This document shows positions 53,906 to 61,526 of a stretch of DNA of 64,000 nt, piece after piece. The position numbers and the translations under genes are program-made. Position 1 is the first letter of the stretch, and every line of letters begins with the position of its first letter. The notes under the pieces were generated by a model, which was not told the origin of the DNA, did no database searches, and saw only the letters and a list, made by a program, of their open reading frames with translations. The stretch is from Polaribacter sp. Q13 (GTDB taxonomy: Bacteria > Bacteroidota > Bacteroidia > Flavobacteriales > Flavobacteriaceae), in NCBI RefSeq assembly GCF_016858305.2, contig NZ_CP074436.1, positions 3,306,001 through 3,370,000 on the forward strand. The letters are read 5' to 3'.

Positions 53906-53916
53906 ACTCACATAAG

Positions 53917-53945
53917 ACCTCACAGGTTTTAAAAACCTGTGAGGT
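53917..53945. repeat. Dispersed palindrome, AGGTTTT-AAAACCT type
   Basis: ACCTCACAGGTTTT, one A, then the perfect complement AAAACCTGTGAGGT (14-bp arms). Sister of 6969-6994. It lies between the GYDIA kinase and the next co-directional gene and could form a strong stem in the mRNA; no T-run follows. Confidence 0.8.
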
Positions 53946-53960
53946 GTCAAAATAAAAAAC

Positions 53961-55172
53961 ATGAAAAAAGTAATAATTATTGGAGGTGGAGCAGCAGGAT
54001 ATTTTACAGCGATAAACGCAAAAGAAAATAATCCTGAATTAGATATTACGATTCTCGAAAAAGGGAATGATGTTTTACAGAAAGTAAAAATTTCTGGAGG
54101 TGGAAGATGTAATGTTACGCATGCATGTTTTGAACCAAAAGAACTCTGCGAGTTCTATCCAAGAGGAAAAAAAGAATTGTTAGGGCCTTTTCACCAGTTT
54201 ATGACAGGCGACACTTTTGAATGGTTTGAAAATAGAGGAGTTCCTTTAAAAATAGAAGATGATAATCGTGTTTTTCCGGAAGCAAATACCAGTCAGGCAA
54301 TTATAGATTGCTTTCAAAACGCTGTTGATAACTTAGGAATTAAAGTGTTGACAAACTGTGGTGTAAATTCGGTTTCTCAACAAGATAATAAATGGGTTAT
54401 CAACACAAAAGAACAAGTTTTTGAAGCTGATAAATTAGTAATCGCTGCAGGAAGTTCTAAAAAAGTGTGGGAATTGTGTGAGACTTTAGATCACGCTGTT
54501 GTTGAGCCTGTTCCGTCTTTGTTTACATTTAATATAAATGATAAACGTTTGGTAGATTTATTAGGGACTTCTGTGTCAAATGCTACGGTTACCATTTCTG
54601 GAACAAAATTAGAGGCTTCCGGACCGTTATTAATTACCCATTGGGGAATGAGCGGGCCAGCGGTTTTAAAATTATCCGCCTTTGGCGCAAGAATTTTAGC
54701 GGATAAAAACTATCAATATAACGTAGAAGTAAATTGGTTGTCTAGACCAACGGATAAAGTATTGAATGTTTTGTTGAATTTAAAAAAGAAAGAACCTAGA
54801 AAAACAGCTATTTTAAAATCGCCTTTTGCTGAGGTTTCTAAAAGATTATGGGAACGTTTTGTAATTGCAGCAGGCATAAGTGCAACTCAGAATTGGGCAG
54901 ATTTAAATAACGCTCAATTAGAAGGTTTAGCAAATCAATTGACAAAAGGTGTTTTTAACGCAAACGGAAGAACTACTTTTAAAGACGAATTTGTAACCGC
55001 TGGAGGGGTAGATTTAAAGGAAATAAACTTTAAACGTTTTGAAAGTAGAAAACATAAAAACCTCTTTTTTGTAGGTGAAGTTTTAAATATTGATGCTGTT
55101 ACTGGAGGATTTAATTTCCAGAATGCGTGGACAGGAGGTTTTATTTGTGCGAACGCTTTGGCAGAAGATTAA
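53961..55172 (+). CDS. FAD-dependent oxidoreductase, BaiN/HI0933 family
   Basis: A 403-residue flavoprotein with the dinucleotide-binding motif IIGGGAAGYFTAINAKE at the N-terminus, the family motif KISGGGRCNVTHACFEP, and the C-terminal FVGEVLNIDAVTGGFNFQNAWTGG (condensed; FAD-contacting). Members are annotated as aminoacetone oxidase-like or BaiN-like, but the true substrate is unsettled. It probably belongs to the HMGR-GYDIA unit by direction, although a palindrome separates them. Confidence 0.88.
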   Translation: MKKVIIIGGGAAGYFTAINAKENNPELDITILEKGNDVLQKVKISGGGRCNVTHACFEPKELCEFYPRGKKELLGPFHQFMTGDTFEWFENRGVPLKIEDDNRVFPEANTSQAIIDCFQNAVDNLGIKVLTNCGVNSVSQQDNKWVINTKEQVFEADKLVIAAGSSKKVWELCETLDHAVVEPVPSLFTFNINDKRLVDLLGTSVSNATVTISGTKLEASGPLLITHWGMSGPAVLKLSAFGARILADKNYQYNVEVNWLSRPTDKVLNVLLNLKKKEPRKTAILKSPFAEVSKRLWERFVIAAGISATQNWADLNNAQLEGLANQLTKGVFNANGRTTFKDEFVTAGGVDLKEINFKRFESRKHKNLFFVGEVLNIDAVTGGFNFQNAWTGGFICANALAED

Positions 55173-55194
55173 TACAGTATAAAATTTATAATCG

Positions 55195-55278
55195 TGTCAT
55201 TCCGAATGAGGAACGAAGAAGAATCTTATCGATTGGGTGAGATTCCTCAATCGCCTAAAAAGGCTTATTTCGGAATGA
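55195..55278. repeat. Dispersed GTCA-type intergenic element, copy C
   Basis: Starts GTCATTCCGAA and ends with the exact inverse TTCGGAATGA (10-bp arms 55197-55206 and 55269-55278); the interior contains GAATCTTATC and GAGATTCCTC. Same architecture as the elements at 7156 and 45564, but only loosely similar in sequence. Confidence 0.65.
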
Positions 55279-55280
55279 TA

Positions 55281-55305
55281 AACTAACGACTAAAAACTAA
55301 GAACT
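55281..55305 (+). repeat. Degenerate heptamer array (NNNNACT type) before a start codon
   Basis: AACT-AACGACT-AAAAACT-AAGAACT: three full 7-bp units ending in ACT, finishing 6 bp before the ATG at 55312. AAAAACT also occurs in the array at 42890-42924. Confidence 0.55.
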
Positions 55306-55311
55306 ATTCTA

Positions 55312-55866
55312 ATGGCAAGAGCAGAATCTAACGAGTTTAAAAACGGAACAAAAGCACCCGATTTCAATTTATTAAATACGGTTGATAATACTTTTCTTTC
55401 GCTCGAAAATGCAAAAGGAGAAAAGGGAACGGTAATTATGTTTATTTGTAATCATTGTCCGTTTGTAATTCATGTAAATGCGGAGTTGGTAAAAATGGCG
55501 AATGATTATCAGCAAAAAGGAATTAATTTTATAGCTATAAGTGCTAATGATGTGGATAATTATCCGCAAGATTCACCTGAATTAATGAAGCAGCTTGCCA
55601 AGGATGAAAACTATCCTTTTCCTTATTTGTATGATGAAACTCAAGATGTAGCAAAAGCGTATGACGCTGCTTGTACGCCTGATTTTTATGTGTTTGACAA
55701 CAATTTAGAAGCCGTGTATCATGGTCAATTAGATAACTCAAGACCAGGAAATGGAAAACCTGTTACAGGAATTGATTTACGTAATTCTCTAGACAATTTA
55801 TTAGAAAATAAATCTGCAGTAGAAAATCAAAAACCAAGTATGGGTTGTGGAATAAAGTGGAAGTAG
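55312..55866 (+). CDS. Thioredoxin-like/AhpC-TSA family protein
   Basis: A 184-residue cytoplasmic peroxiredoxin-like protein: APDFNLLNTVDNTFLSLENA, then VIMFICNHCPFVIHVNAELV (CNHCP active-site loop), NFIAISANDVDNYPQDSPEL, AYDAACTPDFYVFDNNLEAV and a terminal MGCGIKWK. It is a member of the CNHCPF-type redoxin group common in Bacteroidota; it probably acts in thiol-peroxide defence, partner unknown. The leader contains heptamer repeats 6 bp from the ATG and a GTCA element further up, so expression signals are embedded in repeats. Confidence 0.9.
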   Translation: MARAESNEFKNGTKAPDFNLLNTVDNTFLSLENAKGEKGTVIMFICNHCPFVIHVNAELVKMANDYQQKGINFIAISANDVDNYPQDSPELMKQLAKDENYPFPYLYDETQDVAKAYDAACTPDFYVFDNNLEAVYHGQLDNSRPGNGKPVTGIDLRNSLDNLLENKSAVENQKPSMGCGIKWK

Positions 55867-55886
55867 TTTTGCTTTAATCAAAATTG

Positions 55887-56270
55887 TTAAATAGCATCAT
55901 TTACTTCAATCCAATACCCATTTGGGTCTTGAAAATACACTTGTTTAATACCATCGTTTCTAACGTAATCTTTATTAGGTGTACCTAGCCAATCAGAATA
56001 CTCTATTTTTAATTCTTTTAAATGCGTTACAAATGAATCTATATTTACGGTTGTTAAAGCAAAATGAACGGCTTTGTTCGTTTTTATTTCGGCATCTGGA
56101 CGCGGAATTATGTGAAGCTGTTTACCTTCTCCAAGTGATAACCATCTAGTTTTAGAATTAGAAGCAGTATTCTTAATTTCTTTAAGTTGCAGTACTTTTT
56201 GATAAAAGGCAATAGATATATCTACGTCTTTAACAGAAATGGCTATGTGATTGAATACGAAAGTATGCAT
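55887..56270 (-). CDS. VOC (glyoxalase/bleomycin resistance) family protein
   Basis: A 127-residue two-module VOC protein: FNHIAISVKDVDISIAFYQK opening the first beta-alpha-beta-beta-beta unit, HFALTTVNIDSFVTHLKEL the second, and YFQDPNGYWIEVND with the C-terminal metal-binding Glu. His4, Glu (E of IEVN) and the His of KAVHFALT could form the metal site. Lactoylglutathione lyase is unlikely without further evidence; substrate unknown. Convergent with the peroxiredoxin-like gene. Confidence 0.88.
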   Translation of the reverse strand: MHTFVFNHIAISVKDVDISIAFYQKVLQLKEIKNTASNSKTRWLSLGEGKQLHIIPRPDAEIKTNKAVHFALTTVNIDSFVTHLKELKIEYSDWLGTPNKDYVRNDGIKQVYFQDPNGYWIEVNDAI

Positions 56271-56486
56271 TTATAAAAGTTTATTATTTTGATTTAATAG
56301 GAGCAAACTTAAGGGTTAAAAAAGTAAATAATTTAATTTTTAAGGTTTCCAAATTAATAATAGCAAGACTAATTTTTAGATGAAATAGATAAGAGATGTA
56401 TTTATTATTAAAATGTATTTTTTTGAAAACGGATTTTATAGAATAAGAAATTAAAAGGTATTAATACTAATTACGCCTAAAAAAAA

Positions 56487-56529
56487 AAGAATCTTACGCG
56501 CTAATTTTTAGTTAGTATGTAAGATTCTT
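56487..56529 (-). terminator. Terminator after the hypothetical membrane-anchored protein gene
   Basis: AAGAATCTTAC (56487-56497) pairs with GTAAGATTCTT (56519-56529), with an inner CTAA/TTAG stem; on the minus strand it is followed by nine T. Confidence 0.85.
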
Positions 56530-56546
56530 TCTTGTTTTTAAGATGT

Positions 56547-57044
56547 TTATGCTGCTTTACTTTGCAGTTTAGTACTAAGAAGATTGCCAATTAGTTTATT
56601 CCATTTTTCTATAACATCGAACTCGTTAACTGGTTGAAAGCTAATATCAGAATTGTAGAATTCTAGGATAACGTTCGGTTTATTTTTATCAATAGCATTC
56701 AATTTTAAATTTAATTTATCCAGTGTTGTTTCGTTCTTTCCTAAAGATTTACTGATATTACTAATTTCACAACTTTTAATAGTTGTAAGATCTACATATT
56801 GAAGATTATTTTTTTCTTTTGTTTTTTGTAGAAAAGAAATGGCATTTTTAGATTCATCTATACCAATGGCGTAATGTTCTCCAATTTCATGATTTGTAAT
56901 TTCAGAATTATGCTCTTTTGCAAAATCTTTAAGTAAGTCTAATAACTCTTTTTCTTTTTTCTTTTTGTTTTTATTTGTTAGTACAAAAGGTAATGCACAT
57001 ATTACTATACAAATAATTCCTATAATGATTGTTCCTAAATCCAT
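56547..57044 (-). CDS. Hypothetical protein with one N-terminal transmembrane helix
   Basis: A 165-residue protein: helix LGTIIIGIICIVICALPFVL, a basic/acidic patch (NKNKKKKEKELLDLLKDFAK) and a soluble C-terminal part with strand-helix character (YAIGIDESKNAISFLQKTKE, VILEFYNSDISFQPVNEFDV). No known motif; conserved hypothetical of flavobacteria at best. Single gene with its own terminator at 56487-56529. Confidence 0.6.
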   Translation of the reverse strand: MDLGTIIIGIICIVICALPFVLTNKNKKKKEKELLDLLKDFAKEHNSEITNHEIGEHYAIGIDESKNAISFLQKTKEKNNLQYVDLTTIKSCEISNISKSLGKNETTLDKLNLKLNAIDKNKPNVILEFYNSDISFQPVNEFDVIEKWNKLIGNLLSTKLQSKAA

Positions 57045-57154
57045 GTTGTGTTTTTTTAATTTTTTGATATACTAATTTTTATATGAGGCGGTAAATCGCA
57101 ACATATCAATACTTTAATTAACTACGTAAAAGGTAGTTTTAATAAAGAGAAGTA

Positions 57155-57529
57155 TTACCAAAAATTATGGAAAGGAAATATAAGATCAGATTTTCGGTGT
57201 CTGATTCGAGTAGTATTTAAGTAATTTTTATACTGTTTAAACTTAGAATTAAACTCTAGTTTATTAGAATACGTAATTGTCAAAAAATCGTCTGAAGACA
57301 ATTGAAAACTAGGTAATGAAAACTCAGTAAGCTCAGAAATTGAATTTTCTGATTGTTGTGTGTGAGTGTAAAATACTTTAGAAGCAGTTTCTAAATACGT
57401 AGCCTTTTCCTTATTTTCAGCAACATTATGCGTGTTAAAATAAGATGACGTATTTGCAGAAAGGTACATCCCAGAACAATAAATTGAAATGAGTAATAGT
57501 ACTTTTAGAATTTGGTGTTTCTGCTTCAT
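57155..57529 (-). CDS. Hypothetical secreted protein
   Basis: A 124-residue protein with a signal-like N-terminus (KVLLLISIYCSGMYLSANTS) and a low-complexity, Ser/Thr-rich body without recognised domain. The end (RHRKSDLIFPFHNFW) is basic-aromatic. It has protein-like codon use and a plausible start, but nothing supports a function; a lineage-specific envelope protein is the simplest reading. Confidence 0.5.
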   Translation of the reverse strand: MKQKHQILKVLLLISIYCSGMYLSANTSSYFNTHNVAENKEKATYLETASKVFYTHTQQSENSISELTEFSLPSFQLSSDDFLTITYSNKLEFNSKFKQYKNYLNTTRIRHRKSDLIFPFHNFW

Positions 57530-57628
57530 TATTTCTTTGTCTAAAGACTTAGACGGTACAAACTTAGTTTTTTTTATTTTAGGATGTTTAAAAAGTTTGT
57601 TTATTATGATTTTTTTAAGAAAACAAAA

Positions 57629-57862
57629 TCACCCAACTTCTCCACGATGCGGTTTTAAAGCATCTCTATAAATTTTCATATCTTTTTCGGCAACAGTAAT
57701 AAAAGCAGCAAACAACATTGGGTTCTTTTCTTCAATATCAATTTCAAAGAACGTTAAGTTTTCTATTTCTGCAAATTCTTTTAAATGAATGGTATGATGT
57801 TTTGCTGTTTGTGCTGCATCTGGACCTCTAAAATCCCACAATAATTTTATTTTTCTAGACAT
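57629..57862 (-). CDS. Small conserved hypothetical protein next to thiamine pyrophosphokinase
   Basis: A 77-residue cytoplasmic protein (KIKLLWDFRGPDAAQTAKHH, TIHLKEFAEIENLTFFEI, AFITVAEKDMKIYRDALK). The WDFRGPDA opening, HH pair and conserved length are typical of a Bacteroidota family of unknown function. It starts 9 bp after the stop codon of the thiamine pyrophosphokinase gene, so both are on one transcript. Confidence 0.7.
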   Translation of the reverse strand: MSRKIKLLWDFRGPDAAQTAKHHTIHLKEFAEIENLTFFEIDIEEKNPMLFAAFITVAEKDMKIYRDALKPHRGEVG

Positions 57863-57871
57863 TTATTTGTT

Positions 57872-58477
57872 TTAATGGTTGATGAAAATGAATAACTCAC
57901 CACTTTCAAAATTAATTTTAATCTGGTTATTAGTTGCTTTGTTTCTTGTACCAATTCGTTCTCCGAAAGATAAATCTTCTTTTTTTAAAGGATATTGCAA
58001 TCCTTCTGTAGTAATATTTATTGCTTTAGGGAAAGGAACCAAAGAAACTATTTTATCGTTACAATTAGTAATTTTGGTGCTTTTATCAGCTAAAAAATAA
58101 CGACTATAATCATCAAAAAAAGTAAGCTGCAATTTGTTTTTCCACTGAATTGTTGTGTGCAAGTTTCCTAAAAAATGATCTTGTTCTTGTCCGCTTCCAC
58201 CATAAATATCAATGTTTTTAAAACCTTTATCAAATAGAATTTGAAGAATTTTATCAAAATCTGTAAAATCTTGATTCGGAGTATGAATAACTTCTATGTC
58301 TTTTGGTAAATTTTCTAAAGAATCAAAATCGCCACTAATAAAATTGGGTTTAATATTGTTTTCTTTTAAATATTTATAAGCTCCATCTGTAGCACAAATA
58401 ATTTCATATTTGTCTAAATCAGGGAGTGTTTTTGGTGGTTTTCCGTTTAAAAGTAAAAAGACATTTCCTTTTTTCAT
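57872..58477 (-). CDS. Thiamine diphosphokinase
   Basis: Start placed at 58477 (MKKGNVFLLLNGKPPK), 201 residues; the frame is open to 58495 but that would overlap the terminator stem at 58490-58516. The enzyme converts thiamine to thiamine diphosphate. Motifs: IICATDGAYKYLKENNIKPN, FISGDFDSLE (Asp-rich catalytic loop), NQDFTDFDKILQ, YGGSGQEQDHFLGNL, then the C-terminal thiamine-binding beta domain (NITTEGLQYPLKKEDLSFG). Standard length and order. Confidence 0.9.
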   Translation of the reverse strand: MKKGNVFLLLNGKPPKTLPDLDKYEIICATDGAYKYLKENNIKPNFISGDFDSLENLPKDIEVIHTPNQDFTDFDKILQILFDKGFKNIDIYGGSGQEQDHFLGNLHTTIQWKNKLQLTFFDDYSRYFLADKSTKITNCNDKIVSLVPFPKAINITTEGLQYPLKKEDLSFGERIGTRNKATNNQIKINFESGELFIFINH

Positions 58478-58489
58478 GGATACAAAAAT

Positions 58490-58516
58490 ACCCATTTCAA
58501 AATTAATGAAATGGGT
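58490..58516 (-). terminator. Terminator after the ExbB-like membrane-protein gene
   Basis: ACCCATTTCA (58490-58499) pairs with TGAAATGGGT (58507-58516); on the minus strand it is followed by ATTTTTG. It lies behind 58540-58875 and in front of the thiamine pyrophosphokinase gene. Confidence 0.75.
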
Positions 58517-58539
58517 GTTTTGAAAGTGATTATTAAGGT

Positions 58540-58875
58540 TTATTTTTCTTTTATAATAAGTCCGATTATTCCTAATCTAGCAATTAAAAAAATTGTCATA
58601 CCAATTATTGTTGGTGTTATAGCAAATTTTAAACCTATTCCTAGAACTCCAGCTGATGAGTCTGTAGCAATTGCAACTACTTCGAATATCCAAAACAATT
58701 CTTGAAAAAGACATCCAAATCCAAAAACTAAAGCAAATAGGCTTGCTCCTTTAACAAGTTCTCTGTTTTTCTGTGTATTATTTTTAATGCTTTTTATAAG
58801 TAAAATGATAGTAATAATAAAAATGATAAATAATGGGATTATAAATAAAGGATCTCCGTTTGTGATTGTTTCCAT
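58540..58875 (-). CDS. Small membrane protein, MotA/TolQ/ExbB-like, paralog 1
   Basis: A 111-residue protein with three hydrophobic helices (about 9-27, 44-68, 86-107): LFIIPLFIIFIITIILLIKS, LVKGASLFALVFGFGCLFQE, FAITPTIIGMTIFLIARLGI. Helix arrangement and the G-x-F-...-R-ELVK spacing recall the TolQ/ExbB core, though the protein is much shorter. It is the paralog of 58987-59325 and both share a 28-bp upstream element. They are next to, and divergent from, a LytS/LytTR pair that may regulate them. Function unknown; no ExbD partner is present. Confidence 0.65.
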   Translation of the reverse strand: METITNGDPLFIIPLFIIFIITIILLIKSIKNNTQKNRELVKGASLFALVFGFGCLFQELFWIFEVVAIATDSSAGVLGIGLKFAITPTIIGMTIFLIARLGIIGLIIKEK

Positions 58876-58911
58876 AGTATATGTTTTAAAGTTCGTTTTT
58901 AAAAGAGTAAG

Positions 58912-58939
58912 AATGTTTGTTCTTATAATATAATTGAGA
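58912..58939 (-). promoter_or_regulatory. Conserved upstream element of ExbB-like paralog 1
   Basis: AATGTTTGTTCTTATAATAT then AATTGAGA; matches 59362-59389 at 26 of 28 positions. Both copies start about 37 bp upstream of their gene's ATG on the minus strand. A shared regulator site or promoter is likely; a LytTR site is possible because a LytTR regulator is encoded next door. Confidence 0.5.
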
Positions 58940-58986
58940 CAATTGGATAGTTTTTAATTTGTTTTTACTAAAACTGTTTTTTTTGT

Positions 58987-59325
58987 TTATTCTTTTTTCA
59001 TCCAAGTAAGTGCAATTACACCTAATCTGCCAATAAGAAAAATGATAAAACCAAATATAACTGGTGTAATTTCGCATTTTAAGCCTATTCCTAAGACCTG
59101 GTGAGATACATCATTCGCTATTGCAATCATAGTAAACATTTGGTACAAACCAATAAAAAGGTTTAAAAAACCAAATACAAGTGCAAATAAACTGACGGAT
59201 TTAATGAGTTCCCTATTTTTTTCTGAATTTATTTTAAAACCCTTCATGACTAAGAAAAGTGTTAAAAGTAAAAGAATAATTAAGGGAATCATAAATGTAT
59301 TGCCTCCATCGATAATATATTTCAT
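58987..59325 (-). CDS. Small membrane protein, MotA/TolQ/ExbB-like, paralog 2
   Basis: A 112-residue protein with three hydrophobic helices: FMIPLIILLLLTLFLVMKGF, LIKSVSLFALVFGFLNLFIG and CEITPVIFGFIIFLIGRLGV. It aligns along its length with the product of 58540-58875 (KNRELIKSVSLFALVFGF and KNRELVKGASLFALVFGF; VLGIGLKCEITPVIFG and VLGIGLKFAITPTIIG), so the genes arose by tandem duplication, including the promoter region. Divergent from the histidine kinase gene at 59533. Function unknown. Confidence 0.65.
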   Translation of the reverse strand: MKYIIDGGNTFMIPLIILLLLTLFLVMKGFKINSEKNRELIKSVSLFALVFGFLNLFIGLYQMFTMIAIANDVSHQVLGIGLKCEITPVIFGFIIFLIGRLGVIALTWMKKE

Positions 59326-59361
59326 AATATAAGTTTTTAAATTCGTTTCAAAAATATTGGT

Positions 59362-59389
59362 AATGTTTGTTCTTAAAATATATTTGAGA
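59362..59389 (-). promoter_or_regulatory. Conserved upstream element of ExbB-like paralog 2
   Basis: AATGTTTGTTCTTAAAATAT then ATTTGAGA; the partner of 58912-58939 (26 of 28 identical). It lies in the 207-bp region between this gene and the divergent histidine kinase gene, so it could also affect the kinase. Confidence 0.5.
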
Positions 59390-59532
59390 TGAATGAATCC
59401 TTTTTACTTGGTTTCTACAAAAAATAGGTAGTTTTAGTATAAAAAGTGTCAAATTTGCTTTTTAGAGATTAAAATAAGTAATCCGTCGCTAATTATCCTA
59501 AAAATTAAATCTTTATTTTTATTTTGTAACAT

Positions 59533-60576
59533 ATGCAAAAAGAACTGATTTTAGTCTTAAAAAAAATACCAATACATTTTTTATGTTGGATGCTTGTTTG
59601 GTTTTTCTTCAAAAGTTTTTTTAGTGTAGGTTCATCAAACAAAGCTTTTTTATTTTGGTTTTCTTCTCTTTTAAGTATTGTAACATTAATTACTGCGTAT
59701 GTTTTTGTATATGATTTAATTCCTAAATATTTATTAAAAAAACAATATAAGAAATTTGTTCTTTATACTATTTATTCAGGTGTTTTTGTTGCTACAACTA
59801 TTTTAATGATAGAAGTAGTTGGGTTTGTGTTTTATTTTAATTTAGAATTTCAAAAAATGCCAGCATTAACTACAAATCCTGCTGTAATTTTGGTTTGTAT
59901 TTTTTTTATAGTTGTTTTGGCAAGTGGTTTAAAAATATTAAAACACAGTTATAAATCTTTAGATGAAAAAAAGACTTTAGAAAACAAATTTTTACAAACT
60001 AAGTTAGAGTTAAAGGAGCAAGAATTAAAGTTTTTAAAGATGCAAATTCATCCGCATTTTTTGTTTAATTCTTTAAATACTATTTATGGTTTTGCTATCA
60101 CTAAAGCGGATGAAGCGCCAGAAATGATTTTAAAATTATCTAATTTACTAGATTACATTTTATATCAAGTAGAAAAGCCAAAAGTGCTATTAGTAGAAGA
60201 GGTAAATCATTTAGAGGACTATATTTCTTTAGAGAAAATGCGTTTTCACGATACTTTAAAAGTGAGTTTTAAAAAGGAAAATATAAATGATAATTTGCAA
60301 ATTCCACCGATGTTATTAATTCCGTTTGTAGAAAATAGTTTTAAACATGGTTTTACTGCTAATGGAATTTTAAAAGTTGATATTCATCTTAAAATAGATG
60401 CTAATTTTTTGTTTTTTGGAATAGAAAACTCATCCAAAGAAAAAGAAGATATAAATGCCGGAATTGGTTTAGAGAATATTAAAAAAAGACTAGAAATGTT
60501 ATATCCGAAGAAACATCAACTAAAAATTATAGATAAAAAAGATGCATTTAAAGTGTCTTTAAAAATTGAATTTTAA
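59533..60576 (+). CDS. LytS-type sensor histidine kinase
   Basis: A 347-residue inner-membrane sensor kinase: four transmembrane helices (about 12-30, 40-66, 77-100, 117-138), a coiled-coil linker (LENKFLQTKLELKEQELKF), a His_kinase domain with MQIHPHFLFNSLNTIYG (phospho-accepting His) and an HATPase domain with IPPMLLIPFVENSFKHGF (N box) and GIGLENIKKRLEMLYP (G box). No extracellular sensor domain; it may sense in the membrane. It pairs with the LytTR response regulator at 60776-61498, 200 bp downstream. Confidence 0.9.
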   Translation: MQKELILVLKKIPIHFLCWMLVWFFFKSFFSVGSSNKAFLFWFSSLLSIVTLITAYVFVYDLIPKYLLKKQYKKFVLYTIYSGVFVATTILMIEVVGFVFYFNLEFQKMPALTTNPAVILVCIFFIVVLASGLKILKHSYKSLDEKKTLENKFLQTKLELKEQELKFLKMQIHPHFLFNSLNTIYGFAITKADEAPEMILKLSNLLDYILYQVEKPKVLLVEEVNHLEDYISLEKMRFHDTLKVSFKKENINDNLQIPPMLLIPFVENSFKHGFTANGILKVDIHLKIDANFLFFGIENSSKEKEDINAGIGLENIKKRLEMLYPKKHQLKIIDKKDAFKVSLKIEF

Positions 60577-60584
60577 TAGAGATT

Positions 60585-60750
60585 GTCATTTCGGACTTTT
60601 AGGAGAAATTACATAAGGTTGCTAATCGTTGTGTTATCAATTTAATGTGACTTCTCTCGCTGTTCGAAGTGACAAGTTTTGGAGGTTTTTTTCACCCAGT
60701 TTGTCTTTTCGACAGAAAAAGGCACGAATGACGAGAAATCTTATACTTTC
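60585..60750. repeat. Dispersed GTCA-type repeats between kinase and regulator genes
   Basis: Two adjacent degenerate GTCA elements: GTCATTTCGGAC (60585) with a TTCGAAGTGACAA end (60664-60676), and GTCTTTTCGACAG (60703) with CACGAATGACGAGAAATCTT (60723-60742). TCGAAGTGACAA is shared with the in-frame repeat inside ogt. The elements separate two genes of one signalling pair. Confidence 0.55.
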
Positions 60751-60775
60751 TAATCTAAAAATAAATAGCTAAAAA

Positions 60776-61498
60776 ATGAATCAAATTACTTGTGTTATTG
60801 TTGATGACGAGCCTGTCGCAAGAAAAATAATAGAAACTTTTGTAGCTAAAATTCCGAATTTAACTTTAGTTAAAAGCTGTAAAAATGCCATGGAAGCATT
60901 CGAAATTGTAAACACACAAAATATAGATTTATTCTTTTTAGATATTAATATGCCTGATGTATCAGGTTTGTCGTTGGCAAAATCCATCAACAAAAAATCT
61001 AAGATCATTTTTACAACGGCATATAGAGAATATGCGGTGGATGGTTTCGATTTACAAGCAGTAGATTATTTATTAAAACCAATTGCATTCGATCGATTTT
61101 TACAAGCAATAAATAAGTTTTTCGAAACTAAGGTAACAATAAAACCTAAGGTTGATATTGAAGAAACAGCAGTAAAGAATAACTATATTTTTGTGCGATC
61201 AGATCGTAAAATGGTAAAAGTTATTTTTGATGAAATTCTGTATGTAGAAAGTTTATCGGACTATATTAAGATTTACACAAAAGACAAGGTTTTAGTAACC
61301 AGAGAAACCATTTCTAATTTAGAAGTAAAATTACCTTCGCATCAATTTTTACGAATTCATAGGTCTTATATTATCAATTTAAATAAAACAGATTCGTACA
61401 CTAATGAGTTGGTAGAAATTGAAAAAAATGCCATTCCTATTAGTAGAACCTACAAAGAAAATGTACTTAAAAAGTTAACTGAAAATTCTTTGAAATAG
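60776..61498 (+). CDS. LytTR-family response regulator
   Basis: A 240-residue response regulator. Receiver domain (1-120): CVIVDDEPVARKIIE, phospho-acceptor Asp in LFFLDINMPDVSG, FTTAYREYAVDGF, DYLLKPIAFDRFL (Lys). LytTR DNA-binding domain (about 140-235): NYIFVRSDRKMVKVIFDEIL, YVESLSDYIKIYTKDKVLVT, RIHRSYIINLNKTDS. It is the partner of the kinase at 59533. Targets unknown; the duplicated element before the two ExbB-like genes is a candidate. Confidence 0.92.
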   Translation: MNQITCVIVDDEPVARKIIETFVAKIPNLTLVKSCKNAMEAFEIVNTQNIDLFFLDINMPDVSGLSLAKSINKKSKIIFTTAYREYAVDGFDLQAVDYLLKPIAFDRFLQAINKFFETKVTIKPKVDIEETAVKNNYIFVRSDRKMVKVIFDEILYVESLSDYIKIYTKDKVLVTRETISNLEVKLPSHQFLRIHRSYIINLNKTDSYTNELVEIEKNAIPISRTYKENVLKKLTENSLK

Positions 61499-61501
61499 TT
61501 T

Positions 61502-61509
61502 TATCTTTG
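61502..61509 (+). promoter_or_regulatory. -7 promoter element of the diphosphomevalonate decarboxylase gene
   Basis: TATCTTTG fits TAnnTTTG. It lies 18 bp before the TTG start codon at 61527, so the leader is very short; no good TTG -33 box is visible. Confidence 0.5.
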
Positions 61510-61526
61510 GTGCAAAATTAAGACGT

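Noticed and set aside
58886..59077. 63-codon minus-strand frame overlapping ExbB-like paralog 2
   Set aside because: Out-of-frame shadow of the paralog and its downstream spacer, rich in Tyr/Ser/Lys, no family features.
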